A stretch of 64,000 bases of DNA from Treponema sp. OMZ 838. Its GTDB lineage: Bacteria > Spirochaetota > Spirochaetia > Treponematales > Treponemataceae. Shown here piece by piece: positions 25,889 to 35,169 of this stretch. Position 1 is the first letter of the stretch, and each line of letters starts with the position of its first letter. Made by a program: the position numbers and the translations under genes. The notes beneath the pieces are model-generated. The model was not told the DNA's origin. It worked only from the letters and a program-made list of their open reading frames with translations, and ran no database searches. The stretch is taken from assembly GCF_000775995.1 (NCBI RefSeq), contig NZ_CP009227.1, positions 1,736,001-1,800,000 of the forward strand, read 5' to 3'.

Positions 25889-26608
25889 TTATTTCTTCGC
25901 TGTATACACTACAGCGTAATCCTCTGCACTGCTTTTAGTAAAGTTGTAATCCGAATAAGCGGCAACGGATTGGAATCCTGCTTGTTCAAATAAAGCTAAC
26001 AGTGTTTGGTGCTGTAACGGATGCAACACCGTAAAGTCCGAACTTACGGTATTGCGCTGCTTGTCGGTAAACTCTATGGTAAACTTGATATTCCCATCCG
26101 GTAAAAAATCATAGCGCCGTTTAAAAATAAAGACGTCCGTTTCTTTATCTTTAAAGTCCATTTTTTTCTCGGCAAGGATGCGGTCGTAATTGAGGACTTC
26201 AACAATAAAAACACCGTGCTCTTGTAAAGCCTGATACACGGAGCTAAAAAAACGGCGGAGTGCTGTTTCATCAGGCAAATGCGGGAGCGTATTGCCGAAA
26301 CACAGTACGCCGTTACAGGTACCGAATTGCAGAATATCGGCGATGTTCGCTTGATGAAATGCCAATTCTCCGGATGTGCGGATACCCGAAGCTTTCTGTT
26401 CTGCGATCCCAATCATTTTTGCATTTAAGTCGAGCCCGTATATATCGTATCCTTCTTTGTACAACCCCACCGCAAGGTCGCCGGTTGCGCAGCCTGCATC
26501 ACACAATCTGCCCGGCAACGGACAAAGGCGTCCGATAAAATCAAGCTTTTCCGCCTCAAGCGGGAAAAGTTCGCTGTAATGTTCTGCAATCAAATCGTAT
26601 ACGTTCAT
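25889..26608 (-). CDS. Class I SAM-dependent methyltransferase
   Basis: A 239-residue Rossmann methyltransferase. Motif I is RLCDAGCATGDLAVGLYKEG near residue 35; the acidic loop YGLDLNAKMIGIAEQKA follows, then GVLCFGNTLPHL. The substrate cannot be predicted. Ribosome-binding site GGAGAAAAGCGA precedes the ATG. Confidence 0.8.
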   Translation of the reverse strand: MNVYDLIAEHYSELFPLEAEKLDFIGRLCPLPGRLCDAGCATGDLAVGLYKEGYDIYGLDLNAKMIGIAEQKASGIRTSGELAFHQANIADILQFGTCNGVLCFGNTLPHLPDETALRRFFSSVYQALQEHGVFIVEVLNYDRILAEKKMDFKDKETDVFIFKRRYDFLPDGNIKFTIEFTDKQRNTVSSDFTVLHPLQHQTLLALFEQAGFQSVAAYSDYNFTKSSAEDYAVVYTAKK

Positions 26609-26768
26609 TCGCTTTTCTCCATCGCTGTGATTATGGTATACTATATCGATATAATATGCTATGGGAGAACGGTATGATCAAAATGACGAAACGGCTTATA
26701 ACCTAATTTGCAGCTATGATAGATAACAGATATGGGGTGATTGTAAGGAATAAAGCTACTGCGGAAAG

Positions 26769-27395
26769 TTAAGCTGCAATGCTGTTTCCCCACAAATAAT
26801 AATACACTCCGATGTTCCAAAGACCGTGTGCTACGGCTACCAATGCAATACTTACAGCCGGATGAAACACCTGTTTGAGCTTGAGATAGGCAATGCGGAA
26901 TACGATTCCTGCTCCTGCGGCGAATATCATGGAAGAAAGTCCGAGGTAACGGTGCGCCAGTGTGAAGAGGAGGTGGGCGGGAAATTCGGTCAGGAGCAAC
27001 TCAAAAGCTGCAGTAGTGTTAAATGCAGCAGTGTGAAATGCAGCGGATTTTTTATATCGACATTGCTGATGCGCTTTAGACGACTGCGGCAAATCTACGG
27101 CGTTTTCCGAATTGCTTTCCGATGTCTCCCAATTTTCCTGCAGCCGTGGTTCGATATAACCGGTATAAATGCAGTGCAGCCGATTCGGAGTATAGAGCCG
27201 GTATAGTATTTCTTCATACGCGGCTGCAAACACTGTATAAAAGTAGAAAACACACTGCGCATACAATCCGATCGGCTTGGGCGGAAGGGTAAACGGCACC
27301 GCTGAAAACAGTGGAGGAAGCAATAAAAAAGCAAATACCGCTGCAAATTCAATAAAGAGGAGTGCATCGTTTTTATTAAAGCCGTTCCATTTCAT
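26769..27395 (-). CDS. CPBP family intramembrane metalloprotease
   Basis: A 208-residue membrane protein with the three CPBP motifs: EEILYR (~residue 61), FTLAHRY (~145) and HGLWN (~190), which form the metal site. Family members process prenylated or toxic peptides, or have unknown substrates. A hydrophilic insert of ~60 residues (PRLQENWETSESNS ... CRYKKSAAFHTAAFNTTAAF) separates motif 1 from motif 2, with a short tandem repeat at its end. That is longer than usual for this family. Confidence 0.8.
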   Translation of the reverse strand: MKWNGFNKNDALLFIEFAAVFAFLLLPPLFSAVPFTLPPKPIGLYAQCVFYFYTVFAAAYEEILYRLYTPNRLHCIYTGYIEPRLQENWETSESNSENAVDLPQSSKAHQQCRYKKSAAFHTAAFNTTAAFELLLTEFPAHLLFTLAHRYLGLSSMIFAAGAGIVFRIAYLKLKQVFHPAVSIALVAVAHGLWNIGVYYYLWGNSIAA

Positions 27396-27439
27396 CCCGT
27401 TATTTTATCGTCATTTTTTCTTTAAAACGAGGTTACCGC

Positions 27440-27460
27440 TTCTCGTGAACCTCTAAAACC
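27440..27460. repeat. TTTTAGAGGTTC-type repeat after the lipase-like gene
   Basis: On the minus strand, immediately after the hydrolase stop, the sequence TGAGGTTTTAGAGGTTCAC matches the murE leader (TGAGGTTTTTAGAGGTTCAC) except for one T. Confidence 0.5.
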
Positions 27461-28390
27461 TCATCGAGTTTTGAGCGATGCTCTATTCTCTATCCATCCC
27501 AAGATATCGGCTTTTACTTCCTCTTTATTTGTTTCATTCAAAATTTCGTGCCGGCCGTTCTCGTATAGTTTTAACGTTACGTCCTGCATTCCGATGTCCT
27601 GATAGATACGGTAAAGGTTTTTTAGCGTTTTGCCTCCGTTTGAAACGGGATCTTCCGAACCGGCGGTAATTAAAACAGGAAGATCGGCCGGTATACCTTT
27701 TAAAGCCTCCTGCGTATGCAGTCTTTTAAGCCCGCGTATAAAATCCTGAAAAAAGCCTGCGGTGCAGACAAATCCGCAGTATTCATCGTCGATATATTTT
27801 TTTACTTCGTTTTCATCCCTCGAAAGCCAATCAAAGGCTGTGTGAGGATTTTTGATTTTGTTGTTATATGAGCCGAACACCAATGCATTCATAAACTTGG
27901 CAACGGATTTCCTTCCTTTAAATGTGCAGTTAAGGCTTGCTAGCAGCGAGGCAACGGATACGCTTAGGTTGGGGCCTGCCGAACCGATGAGAACTGCCGC
28001 TTTTACCGTTGTACCGAACCGTTCGATGTATTCCTGCGTTACAAAAGAACCGAACGAATGCCCGACGATAATAACCGGAAGAGTAGGATAGTGTTTTTGT
28101 ATTTCCTCATTGATTTCTTTTTGATCTTCGACAACACGTCTGAATCCGTCTCCATCGGCAAGGTATCCCATTAAGCCGCTTTTTGAACCGGTCTTTCCGT
28201 GACCGCGGTGGTCGGAGGCAACTACGGCAAAGCCTTTTTTACATGCCGTTTTTGCAAAATCATCATACCGGAGGGCGTGTTCCGCCATTCCGTGCACGAT
28301 ATGCAGCACTGCTTTCGGTTGTTGTTCCGGGAGCCATGTATAAACGGCGAGAGAAGCACCGTCGCTCATTGTCTGATATACAGTTTGCAT
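27461..28390 (-). CDS. Alpha/beta hydrolase, monoacylglycerol lipase-like
   Basis: A 309-residue serine hydrolase of the Hydrolase_4 family. The oxyanion region is LHIVHGMAEHALRYDDFA, the nucleophile elbow GHSFGSFVTQEYIERFG (Ser ~115), with a likely Asp in ITAGSEDPVSNGG and His in GRHEILNETNKEEV. Predicted to cleave monoacylglycerol or lysophospholipid. It lacks an obvious signal peptide. Ribosome-binding site GGGGG precedes the ATG. Confidence 0.85.
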   Translation of the reverse strand: MQTVYQTMSDGASLAVYTWLPEQQPKAVLHIVHGMAEHALRYDDFAKTACKKGFAVVASDHRGHGKTGSKSGLMGYLADGDGFRRVVEDQKEINEEIQKHYPTLPVIIVGHSFGSFVTQEYIERFGTTVKAAVLIGSAGPNLSVSVASLLASLNCTFKGRKSVAKFMNALVFGSYNNKIKNPHTAFDWLSRDENEVKKYIDDEYCGFVCTAGFFQDFIRGLKRLHTQEALKGIPADLPVLITAGSEDPVSNGGKTLKNLYRIYQDIGMQDVTLKLYENGRHEILNETNKEEVKADILGWIENRASLKTR

Positions 28391-28407
28391 TGTCTTTGTC
28401 CCCCATA

Positions 28408-28549
28408 AAAAGTCAAGAAGAAAGTATCAACTTTCGATTGACTTTTTACGCACGTTCACAACGAAGTGAGAACGTGCAGATGATATACAAGTTTGCGTTT
28501 GAGCAAACTTGAGTAAATAAAAGCCGTGCCATTTGTACGGCTTTTATTT
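28408..28549. terminator. Cluster of four perfect hairpins between two minus-strand genes
   Basis: Four stems in a row: AAAAGTCAA/TTGACTTTT with inner GAAAGT/ACTTTC (28408-28446), GCACGTTC/GAACGTGC (28450-28477), CAAGTTTGC/GCAAACTTG (28488-28511), and AAATAAAAGCCGT/ACGGCTTTTATTT (28515-28549). The last is a classic bidirectional terminator; the others may be redundant terminators or processing signals. Confidence 0.7.
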
Positions 28550-28565
28550 TACACTCCTTTTTACC

Positions 28566-30509
28566 TTACCACGTTTCTCGGCAGGCGGTCATAATACGTA
28601 AGGCACGGTTATAGCGCACTGCTTGCGGTTCGAGCATTTTATCCGATTCAGGGCATGGATCAAGCCGTTCTTCTTCAAGCTCATCGATTTGTGTAATCTT
28701 ACCCTGTATGTAATCGGTTAGCACTTCCTGTGTAACTTCCAGCCGTATCAGCATTGCGCCGAAGCGGTGATCCAACACCTCTGAACCGAATCCGCGGCAT
28801 TCTTCCGTCCATACTCGCCGACGCGCCTTCGCTGTTTCGGCTAACACCGTTTTTAGCGGCTTTATCTTATTTTCGATTAATGCCTGCAATGCTTTTTTAT
28901 CCGTTCCCTTATACGCCTCCCAAATATCCAAGGGGAGCCGCCACTTATAGTAAAGCGTTTTCATCATCAATGCATAAAATTCGGCAATGCTGCGCTGCAA
29001 GGGATTAGCCGTGTTGGCTGCATCCTCGATAAAGGCTTGCTCCAGTTTCTTATAGACGGCATTCATATCGGTTGTCAGCGTCCGTATGTAATACAGAAAT
29101 TTTGAACCGAGCGGGTCTTGATATAACAGATACTTTGACGGCGTTATATCATAATTGTTACCGGTTGTTCCTTCAAACAAATCCGGTTCACCCTGCCGCA
29201 TCCATTCATCAAGCCCCATGCCGGTATAGAGTTTTAGATACTGCGCAAATTCTTCCTCTTGATATTTGATATGGCAGTCAAGGTAGGCAAAAAGTACCAA
29301 GCCGAACATACAGGTATAAAGCGGAGCTTCGCTGCCGTCATCACTCCATGAAGTAACGATAACTTCTTTGACTTTTTCCTTTCGGCAAGCCTCAATAGCG
29401 GCAAGCGTTGCTTCAAGTGTTTTCTTATGATGCGGTATATATCCCGTCCAGCGCCATGCACCGCCGGCAAACATGGTCTTTTTTGTGAGCGCTCGGCATG
29501 CTTGCAGGTGGTCGCGGTAATGGTTGGTCAAGCAGCTATAGTAATCCCAATACATCAATCCTACCTGATTGGGAATAACCGGCTCAACATCTTCTTTGTT
29601 ATTGGAATAGCGGCCGAAGAACATATCATCCCAAACGATGGGTTTAAAGCCGTATGTTGTACAGAGGGTTTTCATAAAAGTAAGGTGATCTTGCATAATT
29701 TCCCTCTTTTCTTTGAGTCCGTTTTCATCCAAATAACGCCCGCGGCCTAGGTTATGCGCTTCGTCCATTCCGATATGGATAATATCCGAAGAAAATGCTT
29801 TACGTAACGATGCAATCATCCGGGTGAGCAGGGTTCGTACTTCAGCATTGCCGACATTAAAGATGTTATCAATATCCTTATACTTGTATTCTATGGCTTC
29901 CCACATAAAATACTGATCCATGTGAGCAAGGGTCTGAATACACGGTACCAACTGTATGCCGAAAATCTTGGCATAGCGGTCAACTTCCTGTAAATCTTTT
30001 ATAGAGTACCGTCCGCGTAATGCACCGAAATAGGGAGCTCCTTCGACTTCGTACACATCTTCCATGTAGAGCATAAACCACGAATGTCCCATAAATGCCA
30101 TTTCGCGAATAAACTGCTTCAGCATATCGATATGTGCAACCGCATTACGGGAAAGATCGAGCATTAAGCCGTTCTTTTCAAAAACATGATCCATGCGGAA
30201 TTCCAATAAACGCTGCGCATCCCGCCTTGTATAGATTTTTGAATCTTCGATTGTTTGACTTTTAAGCAACAGCATCGACAGCGCAAAATAAAAATGCGGT
30301 GCAGAATCCGCTTCAATTTCGCATACACCGTTTCTAAAGGTTGCGGAAATTTCGGAACTCTTCACTTTTTTGAACGTAATGGGGATACCATCTTCGCTAA
30401 TTCTGAGCGGATAGCTTTTCCGCAGCTCTGCAACTGCGAGCGTCATTTTCTTGTCAAGATCGGATAGATCGAGTTTTAAAGGTTTCAATGGTTTTTTTGC
30501 CGTACACAT
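28566..30509 (-). CDS. GH20 family beta-N-acetylhexosaminidase
   Basis: A 647-residue glycoside hydrolase. The TIM-barrel part shows FRMDHVFEKNGLMLDLSRN, then MAFMGHSWFMLYMEDVYEVE, then the catalytic Asp-Glu pair in HIGMDEAHNLGRGRY (~residue 250). It has an extended helical C-terminal region (~residue 420 on), as in GH20 members of the exo-beta-hexosaminidase type. It removes terminal GlcNAc or GalNAc, likely for host glycan or peptidoglycan scavenging. No signal peptide is visible, so it may act in the cytoplasm on imported sugars. Confidence 0.85.
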   Translation of the reverse strand: MCTAKKPLKPLKLDLSDLDKKMTLAVAELRKSYPLRISEDGIPITFKKVKSSEISATFRNGVCEIEADSAPHFYFALSMLLLKSQTIEDSKIYTRRDAQRLLEFRMDHVFEKNGLMLDLSRNAVAHIDMLKQFIREMAFMGHSWFMLYMEDVYEVEGAPYFGALRGRYSIKDLQEVDRYAKIFGIQLVPCIQTLAHMDQYFMWEAIEYKYKDIDNIFNVGNAEVRTLLTRMIASLRKAFSSDIIHIGMDEAHNLGRGRYLDENGLKEKREIMQDHLTFMKTLCTTYGFKPIVWDDMFFGRYSNNKEDVEPVIPNQVGLMYWDYYSCLTNHYRDHLQACRALTKKTMFAGGAWRWTGYIPHHKKTLEATLAAIEACRKEKVKEVIVTSWSDDGSEAPLYTCMFGLVLFAYLDCHIKYQEEEFAQYLKLYTGMGLDEWMRQGEPDLFEGTTGNNYDITPSKYLLYQDPLGSKFLYYIRTLTTDMNAVYKKLEQAFIEDAANTANPLQRSIAEFYALMMKTLYYKWRLPLDIWEAYKGTDKKALQALIENKIKPLKTVLAETAKARRRVWTEECRGFGSEVLDHRFGAMLIRLEVTQEVLTDYIQGKITQIDELEEERLDPCPESDKMLEPQAVRYNRALRIMTACRETW

Positions 30510-30603
30510 ACCTTTTCCATTAATTGTGATATAATAAGTTTCATTATACCACAGTTATACTGAAATGGTAGTATAAATTTCCAATATATGGGGGCAGGCT
30601 GCT

Positions 30604-31278
30604 ATGAAATGTATTATCGATAAAAGTATCGTTGAGCTTGGGATTACAAGCGTTGTAATTGGTGTTGCGAAAAATATAGATCCGCACGCAAAATTATCCG
30701 ATTCATTTTTAAAGAAGCAAAAAAAGATGGAAGATTGGGCATTGCAGTGCGATGTTGATGAAGTTTTGAATAATCCGATTACTCAAGGTTACGCCGATTT
30801 GTTGCAAAATGTCGGGCGCAGTATCAAAAAGTATCCGCCGACCGTTCCCGCATTTATTCGGAATATTCAGCGCCGCGGTTCTATGCCGCACATCAATAGT
30901 GTTATCGATATCTATAATGTTGAGTCATTACATTCGCTTTTAGCGATTGGCGGGCATGATCTTGATAAAATAGACGGGCAGATAGAGTTTACCGTCAATA
31001 AAGAAGCGGGAGTTTTTCTTCCGATTTCATCGACGGAAAAGCATGTTGCCGAAACCGATTATGTATACCGCGACCCTAAAGGTATTATCGCATGGCTTGG
31101 TGTCCGCGACGGTGAAAATTATAAATTTGATGACGGAACAAAAAATGCAATCTTTATTATCCAAGGGAATGCCAATACCTCTGTTGAAATACGTGTAGAA
31201 GCGCTCAAGCGGATTCAAAGCGATTTAGCGGAGTGTATGCCCCAGTTGGAGTTTGAAATACAGGTTATCGAGGGGTAG
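30604..31278 (+). CDS. B3/B4 tRNA-binding domain protein
   Basis: A 224-residue stand-alone PheT B3/B4-type protein. The C-terminal half GSMPHINSVIDIYNVESLHS ... ITQ-type loop and HDLDKIDGQIEFTV is characteristic of COG3382, whose members resemble the editing region of phenylalanyl-tRNA synthetase. A role in trans-editing of mischarged tRNA is possible but unproven. It is cytoplasmic and divergent from the GH20 gene. Confidence 0.8.
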   Translation: MKCIIDKSIVELGITSVVIGVAKNIDPHAKLSDSFLKKQKKMEDWALQCDVDEVLNNPITQGYADLLQNVGRSIKKYPPTVPAFIRNIQRRGSMPHINSVIDIYNVESLHSLLAIGGHDLDKIDGQIEFTVNKEAGVFLPISSTEKHVAETDYVYRDPKGIIAWLGVRDGENYKFDDGTKNAIFIIQGNANTSVEIRVEALKRIQSDLAECMPQLEFEIQVIEG

Positions 31279-31288
31279 CGCTCAACCG

Positions 31289-33094
31289 CTATTCGCTTTT
31301 GGTTTTAAGCACCGACAAGAAGGCTGACTGCGGTAACTCAACATCGCCAACCATCTTCATGCGCTTCTTTCCCTCTTTCTGCTTTTCAAGGAGCTTGCGT
31401 TTGCGGGTAATGTCGCCGCCGTAGCACTTCGCCAACACGTCTTTGCGCACCGGATTAACCGTTTCCCGTGCAATGACTTGGCTGCCGATTGCCCCCTGAA
31501 TGGCGATTTTAAACTGCTGCCGCGTAATTTCTTCTTTTAACTGCTCGCACACGTGGCGCGCCTTGTTATAGGCGTTAGGCTTATACGAAAGCTGCGCAAG
31601 GGCATCCACCGGCTTGCCGTTCAGCAGAATATCGATTTTTACCAGCTCGGTTGGACGCATTTCGATTACTTCGTATTCAAACGACGCATAGCCGCGGCTG
31701 ATGCTTTTGAGCCGGTCGTAAAACTCAAACAGTACTTCCGCAAGCGGCATTTCGTAGGTAACCTCCACCCGCTTTTGGTCGAGGTAGTTCATATTGGTTT
31801 GCACGCCGCGTTTTTCGATGCAGAGGGAGATGATATTACCGAGGTATTCCGTCGGGGTGATGATATTCGCTCTGATATACGGTTCATCAGCAGAGGCAAT
31901 CTTGCCTTCCTCCGGGTATTCGGCAGGGTTGTCGCAGATCATGGTTTCACCGCTCCGCAGATGGAGACGGTACCGCACAGACGGTGCCGTAAAGATAACC
32001 GCCTGGTCAAACTCCCGTTCGAGCCGTTCCTGCACAATCTCCAAATGGAGCAGCCCCAAAAAGCCGCAGCGGAACCCGTGTCCAAGCGCAACCGAAGAAT
32101 CTTTTTCGTAGGTGAGGCTTGCGTCATTGAGCTTGAGTTTTTCAAAGGCATCGCGCAGCTGCTCGTAGTCGTTGGTATCTACCGGGTACACGGAAGAAAA
32201 CACCACGGGCTTTACAGCCTTGAACCCGGCACGGGGTTCCGCACAGGGACGATCCGCATCGGTGAGGGTGTCGCCGACTTGCACATCAGACACGGTTTTA
32301 ATACCCGCAATGATGTAGCCGACCTCTCCTGCACGGAGAGAATCCCGCTGCACAAGGTCGAGAATAAACACGCCTGTCTCTTCTACGCGGTATTCCGCAT
32401 TGCTGTGCATAAAGCGGATGGTCATGCCGGGCTTTATCGTCCCTTCAAACACCCGCAGGTGGATGATAACCCCGCGGTATGCGTCGTAGTGGCAGTCGAA
32501 GATGAGCGCCTGCAAGGGGGCTTCGGCAGAACCGGTCGGCGGCGGGAAGTGCTTCACAATGGCTTCAAAAAGCGCATCGATGTTTTTGCCGGTTTTTGCC
32601 GAAACCGCAACGGCAATATCGGAATCAAGCCCTAAATCGTGGTCAATTTGAGCAGACACCGCCGGAATATCCGCCGCCGGTAAGTCAATCTTATTGATGA
32701 CCGGTAAAATTTCGAGGTTGTGCTCAAGCGCAAGGTACATATTGGAAAGCGTCTGAGATTCCACCCCCTGCGTTGCGTCCACAATCAAAATTGCCCCCTC
32801 GCAGGAAGCAATGGCGCGGGACACCTCATACGTAAAGTCTACGTGTCCGGGTGTGTCAACAAAGTTTAAAAGATAATCCTGCCCGTCGGCGGCGTGGTAC
32901 GGAATGGTAACCGCTTGGCTTTTAATGGTGATGCCGCGTTCCCGTTCAATATCCATGTTATCGGTCATCTGCGCCCGATAATAGCGTTCGTCGATAACCT
33001 TGGCTTTTTCAATAAGACGGTCGGCAAGCGTTGACTTCCCGTGATCGATATGAGCAACAATACAAAAATTGCGGATATGGTCAATTGAATACAT
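31289..33094 (-). CDS. lepA: Elongation factor 4
   Basis: A 601-residue LepA GTPase. The G1 loop is AHIDHGKSTLADRLIE, G3 is VDTPGHVDFTYE, and G4 is NKIDLP. The C-terminus (CYGGDITRKRKLLEKQKEGK) is the family-specific lysine-rich domain that contacts the ribosome. LepA acts on stalled or back-translocated ribosomes. Ribosome-binding site GAGAACCT precedes the ATG. Confidence 0.96.
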   Translation of the reverse strand: MYSIDHIRNFCIVAHIDHGKSTLADRLIEKAKVIDERYYRAQMTDNMDIERERGITIKSQAVTIPYHAADGQDYLLNFVDTPGHVDFTYEVSRAIASCEGAILIVDATQGVESQTLSNMYLALEHNLEILPVINKIDLPAADIPAVSAQIDHDLGLDSDIAVAVSAKTGKNIDALFEAIVKHFPPPTGSAEAPLQALIFDCHYDAYRGVIIHLRVFEGTIKPGMTIRFMHSNAEYRVEETGVFILDLVQRDSLRAGEVGYIIAGIKTVSDVQVGDTLTDADRPCAEPRAGFKAVKPVVFSSVYPVDTNDYEQLRDAFEKLKLNDASLTYEKDSSVALGHGFRCGFLGLLHLEIVQERLEREFDQAVIFTAPSVRYRLHLRSGETMICDNPAEYPEEGKIASADEPYIRANIITPTEYLGNIISLCIEKRGVQTNMNYLDQKRVEVTYEMPLAEVLFEFYDRLKSISRGYASFEYEVIEMRPTELVKIDILLNGKPVDALAQLSYKPNAYNKARHVCEQLKEEITRQQFKIAIQGAIGSQVIARETVNPVRKDVLAKCYGGDITRKRKLLEKQKEGKKRMKMVGDVELPQSAFLSVLKTKSE

Positions 33095-33267
33095 AGGTTC
33101 TCTATACTATTGGAAATACGGGCGGCTGTCCAGAGCGTTTTTTCGGTTAGATTTAACGTGATGCAATGCGGTCTCTTGCACTAAGCGGCGGAATTTTCTA
33201 TACTAACAAGAGCCTCTTAAAAATCGATAGTTCCGGAGGTTCTTCCTAAATCAGAAACACAAAGGCA

Positions 33268-33293
33268 TCTCTAAAACCGAAAGTTTTAGCGGT
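33268..33293. repeat. CTAAAAC/GTTTTAG hairpin ahead of argS
   Basis: CTAAAAC (33271-33277) and GTTTTAG (33283-33289) pair around CGAAA, followed by a CGGTTCC variant of the repeat core. A second degenerate copy is near 33208 (AGCCTCTTAAAAATC). It is probably another member of the dispersed hairpin family. Confidence 0.45.
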
Positions 33294-33312
33294 TCCTATA
33301 AGTGAGGTAATT

Positions 33313-35076
33313 ATGAACGATATACGGTTATTATGGAAAGAAAGTATTGCACGCGCACTCACATCGATGCAGCCTGAAGGAGCTGAGGCCGTTACTGCAG
33401 AACGGATTGCAATGGAAACACCGCCCGATCCGACTCTGGGTGATTTAGGTTTTCCGCTTTTCAGTTTTGCAAAGGTATTACGCTCTGCCCCTGCTAAAAT
33501 TGCGACGGAACTGTTACCTAAGCTGCAAGCTGATTCTGCACTCAAGGGAAAAGGTGAGGTGAAAGCGGTAGGTCCGTATATCAACGTCTTTTTACCCAAG
33601 GGTGAAACAGCTGCGCAAATCCTCAATGCAATTATTAGCGGAAATGAAAACTACGGAAAAACAACTACCCTTGCCGGTAAGAAAATCATGGTTGAGTTTT
33701 CAAGCCCCAATACCAATAAACCGCTGCACCTCGGACACTTGCGCAATGACGCTATCGGAGAGAGCCTCTCTCGTATTCTCCAGTTCAGCGGAGCGGATGT
33801 CTATAAAACCAACATCATCAACGACCGCGGTGTACACATCTGTAAATCGATGCTTGCATATAAGCTCTTCGGAAACGGTATCGATCCCGTAAAAGAAGGT
33901 ATAAAACCCGATAAGTTTGTCGGTGATATGTATGTTCAGTTCCATAAATACAGCAAAGATCATCCTGAAGCGGAAGATGACGCGCAGGAAATGCTGCGGA
34001 AATGGGAAGCGGGTGATCCTGAAACGATGCAGCTGTGGAAGACAATGAACGGCTGGGCGCTGCAAGGTATTCAGCAAACATATAGCCGCACAGGAGTTTC
34101 ATTCGATAAGCTTTTCTTTGAAAGCGATGTGTTCCGCAAGGGTCGCGACGAAATTATGGAAGGCTTAAAAAAAGGTATCTTTTATAAAGACGAGGACGGT
34201 TCCATTTGGGTTGACCTTAAATCGATCGGATTTGAAAAGAAACTGCTGCTGCGTGGAGACGGAACGTCGGTATACATCACACAGGATATCGGACTTGCGA
34301 TAACCCGCCATGGTGAGTGGCCGTTTGACAAGCTTATCTACGTAGTCGGTAACGAACAAATTTATCATTTTAAAGTGCTCTTCTATATTATGAAGCTGCT
34401 CGGCTATGATTGGTACACCGGTTTGTATCACCTCGCTTATGGTATGGTGAACTTGCCGGAAGGCAAAATGAAAAGCCGCGAGGGCACCGTTGTCGATGCG
34501 GACGATCTGATTACAGAGCTCAAGAATAGTGCATTAAAAGAGATTGCCTCCAAAGGCCGCGAAGATGCGGTAGGAAATCCCGAAGAAGTTGCGGAAAAGG
34601 TCGCGCTCGGTGCATTGCACTACTTCTTGCTCCAAGTAGACACGATAAAAGATATGCTGTTCAACGCTTCCGAGTCTCTTTCGTTCAACGGCAATACCGG
34701 CCCCTATATCCAATACATGGGTGCGCGTATTTCTTCTATTTTACGCAAGGCTGATACGGAAGAAGGCAAAAAAGCAAAGACAGGTGTTTGCAAGCCCGAG
34801 CTGCTTAACTCCGATATAGAATGGGAATTACTGAAAAAACTCGAAGAATTCCCCGCTCAAGTAGATAAGGCCGCCGCTCAGTATGCACCGATGCTGATAA
34901 CCAGCTATCTGTACGATCTTTGTAAGCTGTTCAGTCGTTTCTATCATGACTGTCCCATCCTCGGTGCGGAAAACGCCGATGTTGCCGCGACCCGGCTTGC
35001 GCTTGCGAAAGCAGTATACATCGTACTGAAAAACGCAACAGGACTGGTGATTGTTCCTTTCCTTGAGGTTATGTAA
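33313..35076 (+). CDS. argS: Arginyl-tRNA synthetase
   Basis: A 587-residue class I tRNA synthetase. The HIGH-like motif is PNTNKPLHLGHLRND and the KMSKS-type loop is KMKSREGTVVDAD; the C-terminal anticodon domain ends in FYHDCPILGAENADVAATR. It charges tRNA-Arg in the cytosol. A dispersed hairpin and GTGAGGT (ribosome-binding site) precede the ATG. It is divergent from lepA. Confidence 0.95.
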   Translation: MNDIRLLWKESIARALTSMQPEGAEAVTAERIAMETPPDPTLGDLGFPLFSFAKVLRSAPAKIATELLPKLQADSALKGKGEVKAVGPYINVFLPKGETAAQILNAIISGNENYGKTTTLAGKKIMVEFSSPNTNKPLHLGHLRNDAIGESLSRILQFSGADVYKTNIINDRGVHICKSMLAYKLFGNGIDPVKEGIKPDKFVGDMYVQFHKYSKDHPEAEDDAQEMLRKWEAGDPETMQLWKTMNGWALQGIQQTYSRTGVSFDKLFFESDVFRKGRDEIMEGLKKGIFYKDEDGSIWVDLKSIGFEKKLLLRGDGTSVYITQDIGLAITRHGEWPFDKLIYVVGNEQIYHFKVLFYIMKLLGYDWYTGLYHLAYGMVNLPEGKMKSREGTVVDADDLITELKNSALKEIASKGREDAVGNPEEVAEKVALGALHYFLLQVDTIKDMLFNASESLSFNGNTGPYIQYMGARISSILRKADTEEGKKAKTGVCKPELLNSDIEWELLKKLEEFPAQVDKAAAQYAPMLITSYLYDLCKLFSRFYHDCPILGAENADVAATRLALAKAVYIVLKNATGLVIVPFLEVM

Positions 35077-35169
35077 GAGCGCAACCTTTTAACGGCTGTA
35101 TGAGAATCGGACGTCTGCATAGGTATTTGCAAAGCAGCGGCCGATTCCTGATACCCGGATACGAGGCAG

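Noticed and set aside
31553-32635. Long plus-strand frame of 360 codons opposite lepA
   Set aside because: Arg/His-rich shadow of a well-supported GTPase gene; no ribosome-binding site of its own.
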